64,000 nt of DNA from Calonectria ilicicola (Eukaryota; Ascomycota; Sordariomycetes; Hypocreales; Nectriaceae). The notes under the pieces were generated by a model that saw only the letters and a program-made list of their open reading frames with translations, had not been told where the DNA came from and searched no databases. The stretch's first letter is position 1. The number at the start of each line of letters is the position of its first letter. The stretch lies in contig CP085832.1 in assembly GCA_020809705.1 (NCBI GenBank), forward strand, positions 4,154,001-4,218,000, in the 5' to 3' direction. This document shows, in pieces, positions 44,805 through 56,543 of the stretch. The position numbers were made by a program, and so were the translations under genes.

Positions 44805-44889
44805 CACGTGCACAGTCATGTGTCCGATAAGAGGTTATCATCACGTGTGTCGCTTATTTGACGTCATTTTAACTTTTATCGGCGATAAG
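44805..44889. promoter_or_regulatory. Cluster of CRE, GATA and CACGTG sites
   Basis: Within 85 bp there are two CACGTG boxes (44805-44810, 44842-44847), a perfect TGACGTCA palindrome (44859-44866), and four GATA sites as GATAA or TTATC (44826, 44835, 44876, 44884). Known fungal bZIP, bHLH and GATA factors bind such sites. The nearest downstream start on the minus strand is GH76, 1.8 kb away, so the regulated unit is unclear. Confidence 0.45.
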
Positions 44890-45300
44890 CGTCCCCCCAT
44901 TTTAAGTAGTTTGGCACACGACCATTTTCCGTTCTGGGACAAACATTCATCCCCATCGAAACTTAATGTTGCATCAACAATGAACTTTTGCCATCAACTG
45001 CATACTAGCCTACGCACCAGACTTGAGAATTTATCCGAAATAAAGAAAAACATGTTGGTTTAAAAAATTACTTTTTTCTTTATTCGTATTAAACTACAAT
45101 CTGCCAAACTAACAGACCACTCTCATGCCAATATTAGAAATAAAATCCTCACTTTAATGCACTACCCTACACTCAAATTCCTTTACGCCTTACAAGTGGG
45201 CTTTCTCCAGGATCTTTTTATTTGTCTGCCTAAGCTAGCAAGTCTATCCGTGGTGCTACTCTCCGCTTTTGGGCGTTTTCCGAATCATATACTTGCGCAT

Positions 45301-46896
45301 CTATTTTTCGGGTAGGATTTCCGTAATATTGCTCTTCCCAAGCCTCTCTGTTTCATCCAGCACCTGCGCCATGCGCCCCCTGGCCTCTGCATGAACCTCA
45401 TCAGCGTTCTGGACCTTGCCCATGTCCTCCAGAACTACGCAAACCAATGATTCCATCAATCGCAGCGCCAGCTGACCAGCAAAGCCGTACTCGTAAAACG
45501 CTGGCGTCTCATTAACTTCCAGGAGCCACGCGGTTCCCGTGGTATCAACAAGAAAATCCAGAGCATACAACTCAAAACATTTCTCCAGGGGAGTAAACTT
45601 GTCGCCCATGGTGTGGGCTGCTGCTCGGAACAAGTCCGCGGAAATGACCCCGATTTGGTCGTATACGTGGGTTTTCCAGTCGCCAGGGAGCAAGTCATCT
45701 GGGAGATCACTCATAGCCCGCATTGAATCATTGACCACAAACTCGTCTTCATCTTGAAGCGAGGTATTAGTAAGGGACGACCTAAGACTAGGATTCTCCC
45801 ATGGCGGGGCATAATCCTCCACAGCCAACAGGGCGAAGAGTTCGCGGAAGACGTAAACTCTAAGTCGGCCCATTGATAAAATATAGGCTCGGACATGCCA
45901 CTTCTTATTCTCGACGGGAGGGATAGAGACGATATATCTCTGTGCCACAAACTCGCGAATGCGCGCCGACATGATGCGCCCGTTTTCGTCAACCTCAAGC
46001 CGCGACATGTCGTTTTCCCGAGTTTTGACTGAGGAATCACCCATCGTGATTTTCTCGCTGCCAGTCACGAGAGCACCCAACGAGCTTCGGAGAGTATCCG
46101 ATTGAGATGGAGAAAAGCACCCGGAATCTTCGCGACCTTCCTCGTCTTCCCCAGATATCGACGTCGGGCCCGTCGTCAGCCCTGTTTCACTGGATTGATC
46201 TGCCGAGACCGAGACCGAAGCGGGGGGTGACCCCAAAACTGAGTCTTGATCAACTTCCGACTCGTGAGGCCCACACGATCGAGCAATGACGCTTAAACCC
46301 GAAACCGAGCCATCAACATTTCCGTCGTCGTCGCTGACCTCGTGGTCGCTCTCGTCCTCGACATTGGCTGCAAGTTCAAGATAGCTCGCTAGTTCATCTG
46401 CCGTACTAAAAATACGAATCCCATCGGCGCAATCAATTAGCGCCGGCTTTAAAATCCACCACTCACGGTCGGAAGGATCCTTGTTAGTGTTGTCTTCAAG
46501 TGAGTATAACAGTGTAAGATCATCCGCCGATGCCAAGCTGTCATCGACATACTCGCTGTAGTCAAGAGACAGTTGTATCGTCTGCGGAACGCTGGTTTTT
46601 AGGATACTGCTTGGTCTTTTTGCTGTCCAGTACTCGACGACTCGACCAAGACAATCCTTCCGGGCCAGGGCATCGCTGTTCGGATATGCATTCATCAACG
46701 ACGTTTCCGAAGCGTTGAGAACTGCAAAATGAGGATTGAGGTTTGATCCATCGCATATTTGCAATGTGGTGATGTTTGGATCCTTCGGTAACTGGTCTAC
46801 TTCGTCGACAAAGATGGCATCCGGTACATGGGATTGAACGAACGACTTGATGTGTTCATCCAACCAAGGAGCTGCCGCCTTAACAAAGACGTACAT
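45301..46896 (-). CDS. Tubulin-tyrosine ligase-like (TTL/PBY1-type) protein
   Basis: A single exon of 531 residues. ATP-grasp features of the TTL family are visible: DREWWILKPALIDCADGIRIF (about residues 143-163), an AQRYIVSIPPV...KKWHVRAYILS segment, and TAWLLEVNETPAFYEYG near the C-terminus carrying the metal-binding Glu and Asn. An acidic Ser-rich insertion of about 110 residues splits the two halves, as in yeast Pby1-like proteins. TTL-family enzymes ligate amino acids to protein termini; the substrate of this fungal branch is not established, and Pby1 has been linked to mRNA processing bodies. The start at 46896 (MYVFVKAAAPWLDEHI) fits the family N-terminus. Confidence 0.9.
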   Translation of the reverse strand: MYVFVKAAAPWLDEHIKSFVQSHVPDAIFVDEVDQLPKDPNITTLQICDGSNLNPHFAVLNASETSLMNAYPNSDALARKDCLGRVVEYWTAKRPSSILKTSVPQTIQLSLDYSEYVDDSLASADDLTLLYSLEDNTNKDPSDREWWILKPALIDCADGIRIFSTADELASYLELAANVEDESDHEVSDDDGNVDGSVSGLSVIARSCGPHESEVDQDSVLGSPPASVSVSADQSSETGLTTGPTSISGEDEEGREDSGCFSPSQSDTLRSSLGALVTGSEKITMGDSSVKTRENDMSRLEVDENGRIMSARIREFVAQRYIVSIPPVENKKWHVRAYILSMGRLRVYVFRELFALLAVEDYAPPWENPSLRSSLTNTSLQDEDEFVVNDSMRAMSDLPDDLLPGDWKTHVYDQIGVISADLFRAAAHTMGDKFTPLEKCFELYALDFLVDTTGTAWLLEVNETPAFYEYGFAGQLALRLMESLVCVVLEDMGKVQNADEVHAEARGRMAQVLDETERLGKSNITEILPEK

Positions 46897-49800
46897 TTTC
46901 TCTTTCGAACTTTGTCTTCGAATGTGTTATTCAACGGGTAGTGGTTCCTTGTTCTGGAGGGAGGATGGCTTGTGGAGGGATCGACAGCAGTGTGGATTGA
47001 CGCATAGGGCTGGGACTTCGACTTCGACAACGATGCTGTAACCGACAATGAAGAGATTGGGGATTGAATTAATTGGATATAAGAAAGAGAGAGGAAATTC
47101 TGCCGTTCATTGGACACCGGAATCGACACCAGGGGGCCAGCGAATGAAACGATCGACCCAGCAACAACGATACCGTAACTGACGACAGCGAATGCGACGT
47201 ACCGGATCGATTAGGGATTCAAGAAAAAGGAATCATGAATTTTCAATGCTTTTATGCCGGAAATAAATTGATATCAACCAACAACTAGAAGACGAGCAAT
47301 ACGATCGGCAAGCCACAGCCAGAACACAAATGCCTGATGTCGGACCCACCAGCACCAGTCAATTGCATGCAATTTGTCAAGGAATGCCATGGGTTACGTA
47401 CCGAGTTGCTGAAGTTCATGATCTTAGATAAAACATATCCACATGTTGATTTCACGATCCTTGGCTATAAGCAAGGTCTTTGTTCCTTCGAAGGTTGGGA
47501 GAGCTAACCGTTTGGTTGCAAACAAGGATCATGGAGTCGGCCAACTAAGAAATGGGACATTTCAAGGCACGTTGTGCTGACCGCTTATTGATGTTTCATA
47601 GGCAGACAAATAGCGGAAAAAAAAAAGACTTTTCATCTTACGAGTGTGTTTGTGCCCTTTATCCGGGAACCGAAACGACCAAAGGGGAGGGGCTGGACTT
47701 GATACAATTGAGGTTTCGCCACTTCGAACTTGACCCAGTATGGGTGTTTAACTCACCTTTGAGACGGCTAGCGACTTCCATGTGCGACCCAAAAGAAAAT
47801 CCATAAATAAAGTACCTGACCGCAGGTGGCTTTTTTTTTTCTTTTCTTTTCTTCTTTCTGTTATCGAGGCGACAACCGATTTGTGAACCGCATTGGGAAG
47901 GGTTGAGATGTACCAAGTTATGAGAATATGAAACGATGAATAACCGGAGGTTGATGCTAAGCGACTCGAGCAGGTATTACTTGGTCGAAAATAAAATCGA
48001 GAATTCATCCGATAAACACCTAGCACAATGTCAATGACCGAATGTCTCATCATCGCTTGAGAGACTTACGACGACACGATCAACTATCCTCGGCAGCGTT
48101 CCGGATGCACACCATTCGGCCTTTCGATTTGGATTTTATTCAAAGAGTGCAAGGTTATTGGAGAACTAGGCGAGGGCCGATGGAAGTATTGGTTCGAGGC
48201 TATAACGTGCCATAATATGGACATTGAATGACGAGGTCTCACGCATGCATGCCGGCCAGTTTCTGCTGGCATCAACGTAGTGGCACAAGATAAATGTATC
48301 CTGAAAATACTAGAAAGAGGTTAATATAAGAACATTAATAGAAGAAAGGAATGAATCATCTTATTTTCCCCATGATTGAATATTGATGCCATATGTTATA
48401 AGCGACATTGAACTGAAGTCGACTAATTAGTCTGTCGTCTGTATGATGGCTATGAGGTTAACCGTTGTTAAATACATGTCCTTTATTGCAAAGGACGAAA
48501 AGTTTTTCTGCTGAAAATAACCATCGGTTTTGGTAAGTCAAGAATGACAATACATACAATGAGATTCCCACAACGTGATAACTTGGTTACGACTGTGATC
48601 ATGAGATGTGTTACAAGACAGGCCTCATCTTGCAAAACATCTCATGATCGCAGTCGCAGCCAAGTTATCATGGCGTAGACACCTTATTGTATGAGTTATC
48701 ATTATTGACTTGATCTGAATTAGTCTTGTTAAATCAAATGTCCCCAAAGATCCTGAAGTGGCATTGTCATATTAATGGTTAGATACTTTTGAGATCTAAA
48801 CACCACAACTCACCACGAACACTTTTTCCTGAATGGAAAGGGCTTTTCTGTTTTATAAAAAGCATAAGAATGAAATTTCCTTTGGCTGCCTTTTACTTTT
48901 GTTTCTTCGCTGTGTTGAGGCTTCACTATATGATCTTGGTGTTGGTTGGAGTCGCACTTACGGAGACGAACAACGCTTGAATTCTCGTTCAGGGAACAAC
49001 AAACTTGGAGATACTTCATGCTTTTTGCATTTGGGAAATAGACGGAAGAGAACAGGGTGGTATATATGTTTCTATACTAATATGACATTTGCCGTGGAAC
49101 TTGGGGACCCCCTCTTTCTTTCCGCGGAAGAAGAGCGTTTCGCATCAATTTCATTGTTGTCTTCCGTTTGATGACCGTGCTGATTGAGGTCCGGTTCATA
49201 TTGTCTTTTTACACTCCACGCATGTCCTTCTATATATTCAAAATATCTAAAATAAGTGCATCATTTGGATTCCTATCCTCTTGCACCCATTTTCAATTTC
49301 TCACGTCTACTGTGTCGGCAGCTTTTTCCATTTTCTCTCTGAAAAGGCAATGGCAAGGATGGCAGAAATCTTATTCGTAAATGCACTGGCCTCTGAATCA
49401 ATACTGAAGGTTCGGGTTTGTGCGGCCACTCCACATGTGTGGTTTACTCTGTGCCAATGAGAAGTTAGTGTGCCGAACTCTAGAGACATGATTTTCATGC
49501 CGGGACAACAACCCGCTGGCTTTGCCACGACCGAAACTTGGACCAGGGGTGATTTCGCCGTATTTTAGAAATCTGCCTCACTCTGGTTCGACAATCAAGC
49601 ACGGTGGTATTCAGGGTTGGGCAATCTAGGGGTAAGTTTATCATACTCCAAGTGATGTGGATACGTACGTGCCGCGCGTTTAGGGGGGTGCAGCCGGCCC
49701 TTTTACCAGGGCTATCGTAAACTCGTGGCTGAAGTTGAGCATAGCAAGGCAGACTAAAATTGTGCCATTCTGAGAATCCAGCTCTGGGCACGCAAAGTAC

Positions 49801-51967
49801 ATTTGGAGTGGTCATCTAGCATTCGACGCAAAGCCAAAGGTTATTTGGTTGGTGGATGATTTGGAAACACACCAAAAAAACGCCACGTTCTGCCTTTCCT
49901 TTCAGGAATAGCTAGTTCAAGGGTAAACCATTTTGGTTTTGCAAGTGAGGCTCGTGCCGAGCGCTTGGATGCTCGTCTGTGCCCATGCAAACCCGTTTCA
50001 TCCGATACTCCGGATGAACCAAGTCTGCGGACTTTCGGTCTCTGTCGGATATCCAGAATTGTGATGATTCCGATATGCGAACAGGAAGAGGACCCTCCGT
50101 TCCATCACCTCAGGCACAGGACGGATGATCGACTGCACGTCCAAATGTGGGCTCATGGCTTCCCGACTGTTCGGCATCGCCGCCCTGCATCATCCTGCAT
50201 CGCGTAACGCTTGGTATTGCTTTTTCGTCTCAATGGATGGAATTGAACCCCACAAGCCAAGACTATGGTCGCTTTCTGGAAACCGTCTAGCTGATACAAG
50301 TGCAGGAAAAAAAGCCGCACGTGTCTCAGAAGGGTGTGCGCGCTGATCAGGATTTACTGTCAGCTCCCGCATTAGTTGTAGATGGTCCTAGTCCAGAGGG
50401 TGCTGCTCACTGCAAATAAAAGCCTAGATCAGCAGATTGATTAATGACTTCACATGGAGATGATCTCTCGGAATACGGTTCACACCGCTGACAAACCTGG
50501 TAAAGTTGCCTCCTGCTGAAGGGTACGCTCCACATGGGATTGCCCGCCCTGCTTGTATGGGTTTGGATGGCAGCCATCCCTGATTCCCCGGATTTGTACC
50601 CAAACGTTTGAAAAATTGATGCGAGGTACGAGGGAAGACCCAATTTTTGGACGGTAGATCAAATCCTGCGACTGAAATTGACAAGCATCCTTCATCGTAT
50701 CTGGCTTATCGCTAAGAGCTGGGAAGCGAGCTGATGAATCAATTCTAGTGCCGTACTGAGCATTCGGGATCAAAAGACCAAATCATAGTTTTTTGGGCGT
50801 ACAGGGATCGGGTTCAAAGTCCGCACGCTATTCGCCAGTGTTCTTGATCAATCTGTGATTTTGACTTTCGCTTTGACGGAAATGAGACGCGCCTATGACA
50901 GTTGCTCGGCACGCTGGCACGATCCCTGCCAAAAATCCCCCGAGCGGAACGGATTATTCACCGTTGCCTTACGCAATAGTCACGCTTTGTTTATCCGCGA
51001 CCCGAGGGGATTTTCTAAGAAATTCTGGGGCAGTGTCTCAGATCCTGCAGATGAAATATAAATCCTTGGTGTTGGGGATGGAGATGAAAATTGCCTCGTC
51101 TTGGCAGTGTCAACAATGGTTCGTTGGACAAGGAGGTTGTGTTCTGGGCGAAGGCGTCATGACGAAGCCAAACGGTCCACAACGTTCGTCGCTTTCGCAA
51201 AACGACGAATCAAAAGGCCGGATGGCACCACGTGTTGGGGTTGTGCGAGTTGCTCGTTGCACTCAACAGAGTTCAGGTCGTAGGACGGGGAGGCAGTGCA
51301 AGCTGTGGGGAGCTCTCGATGGGATCCGAGAGTCAAACGGCGGGGATTAAACGGTGACTCGCCCTGGAAGCGTTAGTGGAGCTGTCAAGACGGATCGTCC
51401 ATGGATTTTGCTGAAATTGGACGTCTTGGCAGCGACCCCTGTTCCAAAAATTAGCCGTCGGATACCTGTCGAAGCACGGAATCACGGACACCATGCGTAT
51501 ACGCCCGGGGTAGAGGGCGAAGGTTTGACACAAGAAAGTAAATCGACGACATGTCGAACCTCCATGTACCACTTGGTAACTGGCTCATTTGAGATTGAAT
51601 TCAAGAGGCTCTTGGTTCCTGGATTTTGAGTTACACGCCCCCCGAGAAGCGTAGACCACCACCCGGGCACTTTTTTCCTGATGCGGTAACAATACAGTTA
51701 ATTGGATTGGACAATGAGAATTAAAGAAAAGGTTCGGTCTGATTTCTTGGCACACTATGTATACGATCACCAAGAGGTGAATCGCTTCATGGACTATATA
51801 CACTTAGGAAAGAAGAAGAATTCGCACACACACGCCACACCATGCCGCCGCCGCCCCCCTGTCGCCGCCCCGCCCGGTTCATTACTGTTACAATGATGTA
51901 GGAAAAAAGTGTTTTTCAGAAAATCAAAACGATCTCGTTTTTGATGTATCAAGACGTCAGTCACCCT
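46897..51967. other. 5.1-kb region without recognisable protein genes
   Basis: The stretch runs from the TTL start to the carbonic anhydrase stop. The first part holds the TTL promoter. A T/C-rich simple tract lies near 47828-47858 and a long imperfect inverted repeat at 48535-48711. ORFs are short (under 155 codons), overlap on both strands and lack introns or family signatures. Nothing else could be identified. Confidence 0.5.
48535..48711. repeat. 177-bp foldback (imperfect inverted repeat)
   Basis: Left arm 48535-48618 and right arm 48627-48711 are reverse complements at roughly three quarters of positions. The inner 40 bp are best conserved, for example GATAACTTGG and GATCATGAGATG on the left against CATCTCATGATC and CCAAGTTATC on the right. 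The loop is under 10 bp. Most mismatches are C/T or G/A, so a transcript could form a long hairpin with G:U pairs. No flanking target duplication was seen. Confidence 0.8.
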
Positions 51968-53141
51968 TTAGAGGGAGAGGACGTTGGCAGCGCCAGGGTT
52001 GTTCTGGGCGAAGCGGGCGTTGAAGCCAATGACATCGCGGGCCTTGAGGAAGGTAGCGGTGGTGATGCTGACCTTCTGGGTGGAAACGAACCAGCTGACA
52101 CCCTCGCTGCAAGGGGGAGTGGTCAGGGATCCGGCGTAGCTGCAAGTACCGAAGTGTTAGTTTAGAAATGTATGAGTGGCAGGGGGTCACATTGTTATGA
52201 TTTAGATGGGCAACTTACGAGGAGAAGGAGCCAGCAGCAAAGAGGCTGGGGATGAGGCTCATGTCCAGGGCAGAGGTGGTGATGTGGTCGCCCAGGGCGG
52301 GGATCTGGTCAACAGTGCTCAGGATGGACTCAACGAGCTGGGAAGCAGAGGACGTGGCTGAAAGGTCGACGGTTAGCTCAATGTCTTCAAGGTCGATGCC
52401 GCACACCCTCTTCTCCTTCTTGCCTTTCGCAGCCTGCTTGCTCTTGCGCTTGCCGTATGCCTTGGAGGTAGACTTGCCATCTGCGATGTCAATGTAGATA
52501 CCAGTGACCGCGATTTGACCGGCGGCGCTCTGCCAGACCATGTGCATCTCCATGGCGTAGCTCTTGCCATTCTCAAGATGCTCGCTGGGGAGGTGGAAGT
52601 GGAACTGCGACAGGGAGTAGTCGACTCCGCTGACAGTGAGGTTGCCGGCAGGAGCAATAACCTCAACGGTGGATCCCAGGTTCTCGAAGGTGGCGCCGTC
52701 AGCCCAGTTGTCGAGGGTGAAGGTCAACTCCGAGGCGGCAACGGTGGAGCTGGTGTCGGAAGCCATATTGATGGGGGATTGGTTGGTGCCATTAGCACAG
52801 AAGCCGTTGGCGGCGTCAATGGTGTGCCAGGCGGCGGGGCCCTAGTCGAGAGTCAATTTCGACAAAATTTCCCAAAGGTCATGATGATGATGGCGAAGGG
52901 GAGGAAATAGTTTGGTAGTGAGTGATCAGGGGTGGTGGACACCAGCCAAATTTGCAGCTTGTCCGAACAAACAAGGAATTGTTGTGGTTTTTCTGCTTAC
53001 CTTGGCGCCAAAGTAGGCGAACGTGGGGGCGGTGATTTCCTCGGCCCTGGGGTGCAAGTGTGTTCCGTAAGCACACGATGCGAGGGTAGTAGGGGCGAAA
53101 GCGGCAAGGAGGCCGACGAGGAACTGGGCGGTAGGAGCCAT
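51968..53141 (-). CDS. Secreted alpha-type carbonic anhydrase
   Basis: Three exons, complement(51968..52139, 52219..52841, 53001..53141), encode 311 residues. It hydrates CO2 with a zinc ion. Zinc ligands are His128 and His130 in QFHFHLPSEH and His147 in AMEMHMVW; YAGSLTTPPCSEGVSWFV near the C-terminus completes the active-site wall and is built across the last intron. A signal peptide (MAPTAQFLVGLLAAFAPTTLAS) predicts secretion. An unusual Lys/Arg-rich insertion lies at about residues 171-192. The start at 53141 is chosen over the in-frame Met three codons upstream because it begins the signal peptide directly; either gives the same mature protein. Introns are GTAAGC...CTAG and GTAAGT...TGCAG. 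Confidence 0.93.
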
Positions 53142-56100
53142 TGCTAGCAAATATATATGTATATGAGTTGAAAAATGGAGTGTAAAGGAATGTGTCTATA
53201 ACAAGATGTGAACAAACAAATGATTCTATAGAGAGAAGATGATGCGATGAGAAGCGAAGCTAAGGAGAGGCGGCTGATGATGTCGAATTCCAGAAACAAA
53301 ATGCGAAGCAGATGCGAGGCCTTAAGTATAACTGTAAGCATCTTCTGAGACTGGGGATTGCCCACTTTATTTCGAAGCCTATCTCATGATTGCAACCCTC
53401 TGTTTCTCTGTTTGGAGCATGCAGACCAACAGCCGGCTATCCTCATGGCCCCAAACGCGCTGAAGCCGTGGCTGCGGTGACATCAGCCCACCGAGACGCC
53501 TCGCAAAAGCCGCCAAGACCTTCGAAGGGGGAGGGTCCAGGGGGGGTGTGCGGTCTAGAACCCTAAGCACAGACGCTGGCAGCCGTTACTTGGGCAAAGT
53601 GAGTGCAATGCGGGGGACCCCAAGGGATCCTTGTTTTGGCTTTGGATCACAGATGAGAATTGGCTCGCCTTGGCTTCGTGTCACGACGGCTTGGCCAAGA
53701 CGGCATACGCCAGAACCGTCGAGGCGGAGTTGCGAGCGCCAAGACAGCCAGCAACTCATGCTCCGGCACGCTGGGAAGGGACGGAGCCAGTATTGCCGAC
53801 CCCGACCTGCGGCGGAGAGATGCACGACGGCTCTCCGCCAAGAGACTGTAGATTAAACAGAAGACGACTGCGGGCGTCTCTCCATCTCACTCATCCGTCC
53901 TGCGCCACGGCCCCAGTACCCGGGCACGGGTAGGGACAAGGCTTGGACGCTCTCCATGTCCGGCTCCGCACATCACCAGCTGGGGTCGTACACTTCGACT
54001 TTGCAAATCGAGATTCCAAATGTGCTCCCTCTTCCCTTTGGCCATGCCTTCGTTCTGTTTTAGCCCTGCTCTCCCTGGATGCGCGGGAGAAACGCACACT
54101 GTCTGGCTACGGGCGCTGGCCCCCAGCGGAGGCCTTATTTAGTCGACTATAAGCAAGAAAAAGACCTAATCTTAGCACAAAACAGTTCGCCCAGTGCCGG
54201 CGACCGTTTGCCGCTAACGGTGTGTCACAGACGGCTAACCGACACACCAGAACAACGGCCTTCTAGCAGCACACCCCTGTCAGACAGGTCATGTCTCAGT
54301 GGGGATTCAAGCCACTGGTCCCTGTCCCACTCACACGCGCCTCACGCAGGCACAAGACACTGACGCGCACCCTCTTTGCAGTAGGTCCTCCATGCTCTCT
54401 CCCCCAGGACCATTCATCAGTGGGCCCTATTTTCCCGGCCCGGCGAGGACGCTAGCCCTGGGTCAAGCCCATGCCGATGCCCTCATGCGCCGCGCTTGCT
54501 GGATGCTCCTCATCAAACACCAGCCCTCCAGCAGAGGGTAAAAGGCAGCAAAAAGGACCAGTAGCGCCTTGGCCGTGGAGAGCTTAAGTCTACGGAGCTT
54601 CCGATGTCACCCAAGAACGTCGACCCCAAAAGCTTCATGGCGATGGCGTCTGGGCAGCGAGCTGTAAATTGTGGCAGTACAGGACCCGAATCTTCGCCCG
54701 GTGCGTCAGCCCGCTGAGCCCGTCTGCCTTTGGCCGAACTGGAAAAAACAAGATACATCGTCATCATATCGGGCACATCAACCTCCGGTGCCTCCGATCT
54801 CTCGGCACTTTATTCTCGGGCAGTTTCTCACCGGCTTCGACATGTGTGCGCGGTCTTATGGCTTTGCCCGCGGAGCACGACACCGCTGATGCCGGCTTAT
54901 CCTAGAAGGTGGCTGGCTCAAGCCATGCTTATTCGCCACATCTGCTAAATTTACCGTCCTATTTTGTCCTGTACATGACCTGAAATGCCGTGCTGTGTGT
55001 GTGTGCTGTGCATGTGCTGTCTTGCAGATAAACGCTGCTCATCTCAGTCTACATCCCACGTCCCCCCTTGAAACACCATTCTCTTGTCGCAAATCACGAC
55101 CCCACTGCCTCTCCAAACACCACCATCGGGCATCCGAGGGACCCTTGCTGAGAATTTGTCCATTGCTACTGTCATTTATCGCCATCGGTCTCCGGCTCCA
55201 TTCATTGGCTGTTGACCTGCCTCGTCCTGCCTGGTCTTGGCCTGGCTTGGTCTGGCCCAAGCTCTAGGGAAGGGGATGATAGAGTTAGCGCCGCTCGTTT
55301 CGATGTCACCCGCCTCGACCAGACTTTGAATGTCGCTGACTGCGTCTCACTGGCAGCCCGAGGACCCGTGCCGCGTCGTCATCCATCCTAGGGTTCTGCA
55401 CGGCTTCGACACTCCTAATTTGGAGGCATTACAACGCCAAGTCTTGGCGGAGGGCTTACAGATAGCTACTCATCGGTTGTCCAATGCCCCATCTACGTGG
55501 TGCATCTTGGCCACTCCTGTAAGCTGAAGTTAAAGACCTTGAATCTCGTATACGCGAGCAAAAGTCCTCGTGCTCGCTCCGAGCATAGTTAATACGATTC
55601 ACACCTCTAGTTCTAATTTGGCCAAGCCCGTGCTACATCTGTTGATTCCCACGTCCCAAAGCAGCTAGCTGCTGTGCGGTAGATTAACGCTCGTTCCCTC
55701 GAAAGTGTTTCCCCGCGCAGCTGCAGCAAAGTTACACGGCAAGCCATATCCGTCCAGCTCTAAATGACGGTGGATGAACCGGCATAGCCGTACTCAGCCT
55801 TCTGCCATGCATGCCAGAGAGTTTGGAAAAGAGATTAAGTTGATATCTGATTGCATTCAGAAGACACACACTGAAAGAGGACGACCCGAGACCGAATTAG
55901 GCCAAGCTCTTTGTAGAGAGGCAACCTGTGCTAGGGAATGCATTCATGAAGCATGTCACCGGCTAATATCAGACATGACATCAAAAGATGGCTTAGATTT
56001 GGAACTATTGCTCACGGTAATTCAAATTCGAAGCAACCAAACCAAAGGGCTTCGGAAATCATCGCCGGCTTCGTCAGACTCCAGCTGATCTCAATTCGTT

Positions 56101-56543
56101 GCGTCATACAGGCTATACCCACCTCTGTTATTCATACCCCGAGTCGTGAAAATCATTTTGATTTACGCGGAAATGAAGATGGACACCAGAAGTAGATCTT
56201 GGTGGGCCAATCATCCAGGAGAAGGTTGATTCCAAGATGCCAAGCAAAAAGTGAGTCTACATGCTACCCTGGATGGGGCTTCGCAAATGATTCCCAATGA
56301 TGGTTTTTTCCAAGACGAAAAAGTTATTTTCACCAAGAACTCATGCCCTCCATACTTTAGAATATTCAGTTTGATTTCCTTTTTCTTGGCTCACGTAGTT
56401 GCTCCCGAGACATTGGAACGGTTCCGAAAACCCGCACCTCCTAACGCCACGTGACATGCACTCTTGTTGTCTTATGCCCTAGTGTTTGAAATTGACTCAC
56501 TAATGTTGAGCCATTAACCACCCTCACGTCCCAGCTTGGCAGC
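53142..56543. other. 3.4-kb intergenic region between carbonic anhydrase and HET genes
   Basis: The first part contains the carbonic anhydrase promoter; the last hundred bases precede the HET gene. Numerous overlapping ORFs on both strands at 53548-55267 seem fortuitous in GC-rich sequence. One short frame at 55774-56088 is listed separately. Confidence 0.4.
55774..56088 (+). CDS. Possible small hypothetical protein or gene fragment
   Basis: A 104-codon ORF whose composition (charged, Cys/His-containing, helix-prone, as in FGKEIKLISDCIQK and REATCARECIHEACHRLI) looks more like protein than the surrounding chance frames. It lies 456 bp upstream of the HET gene on the same strand. No family was recognised, no splice partners were found, and it may be spurious. 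Confidence 0.25.
   Translation: MNRHSRTQPSAMHAREFGKEIKLISDCIQKTHTERGRPETELGQALCREATCARECIHEACHRLISDMTSKDGLDLELLLTVIQIRSNQTKGLRKSSPASSDSS

Larger units (their letters stand above)
43009..45300. other. 2.3-kb intergenic region upstream of the GH76 gene
   Basis: Separates the GH76 start from the stop of the next minus-strand gene. It carries (TG)n and (AGAC)n simple repeats and a dense block of transcription-factor-like sites at 44805-44889. Overlapping ORFs on both strands (43335-44700) look fortuitous. Confidence 0.45.

Noticed and set aside
53548..54905. Several overlapping ORFs of 60-100 codons on both strands
   Set aside because: Mutually overlapping, Arg/Pro/Ser-rich chance frames in GC-rich DNA.
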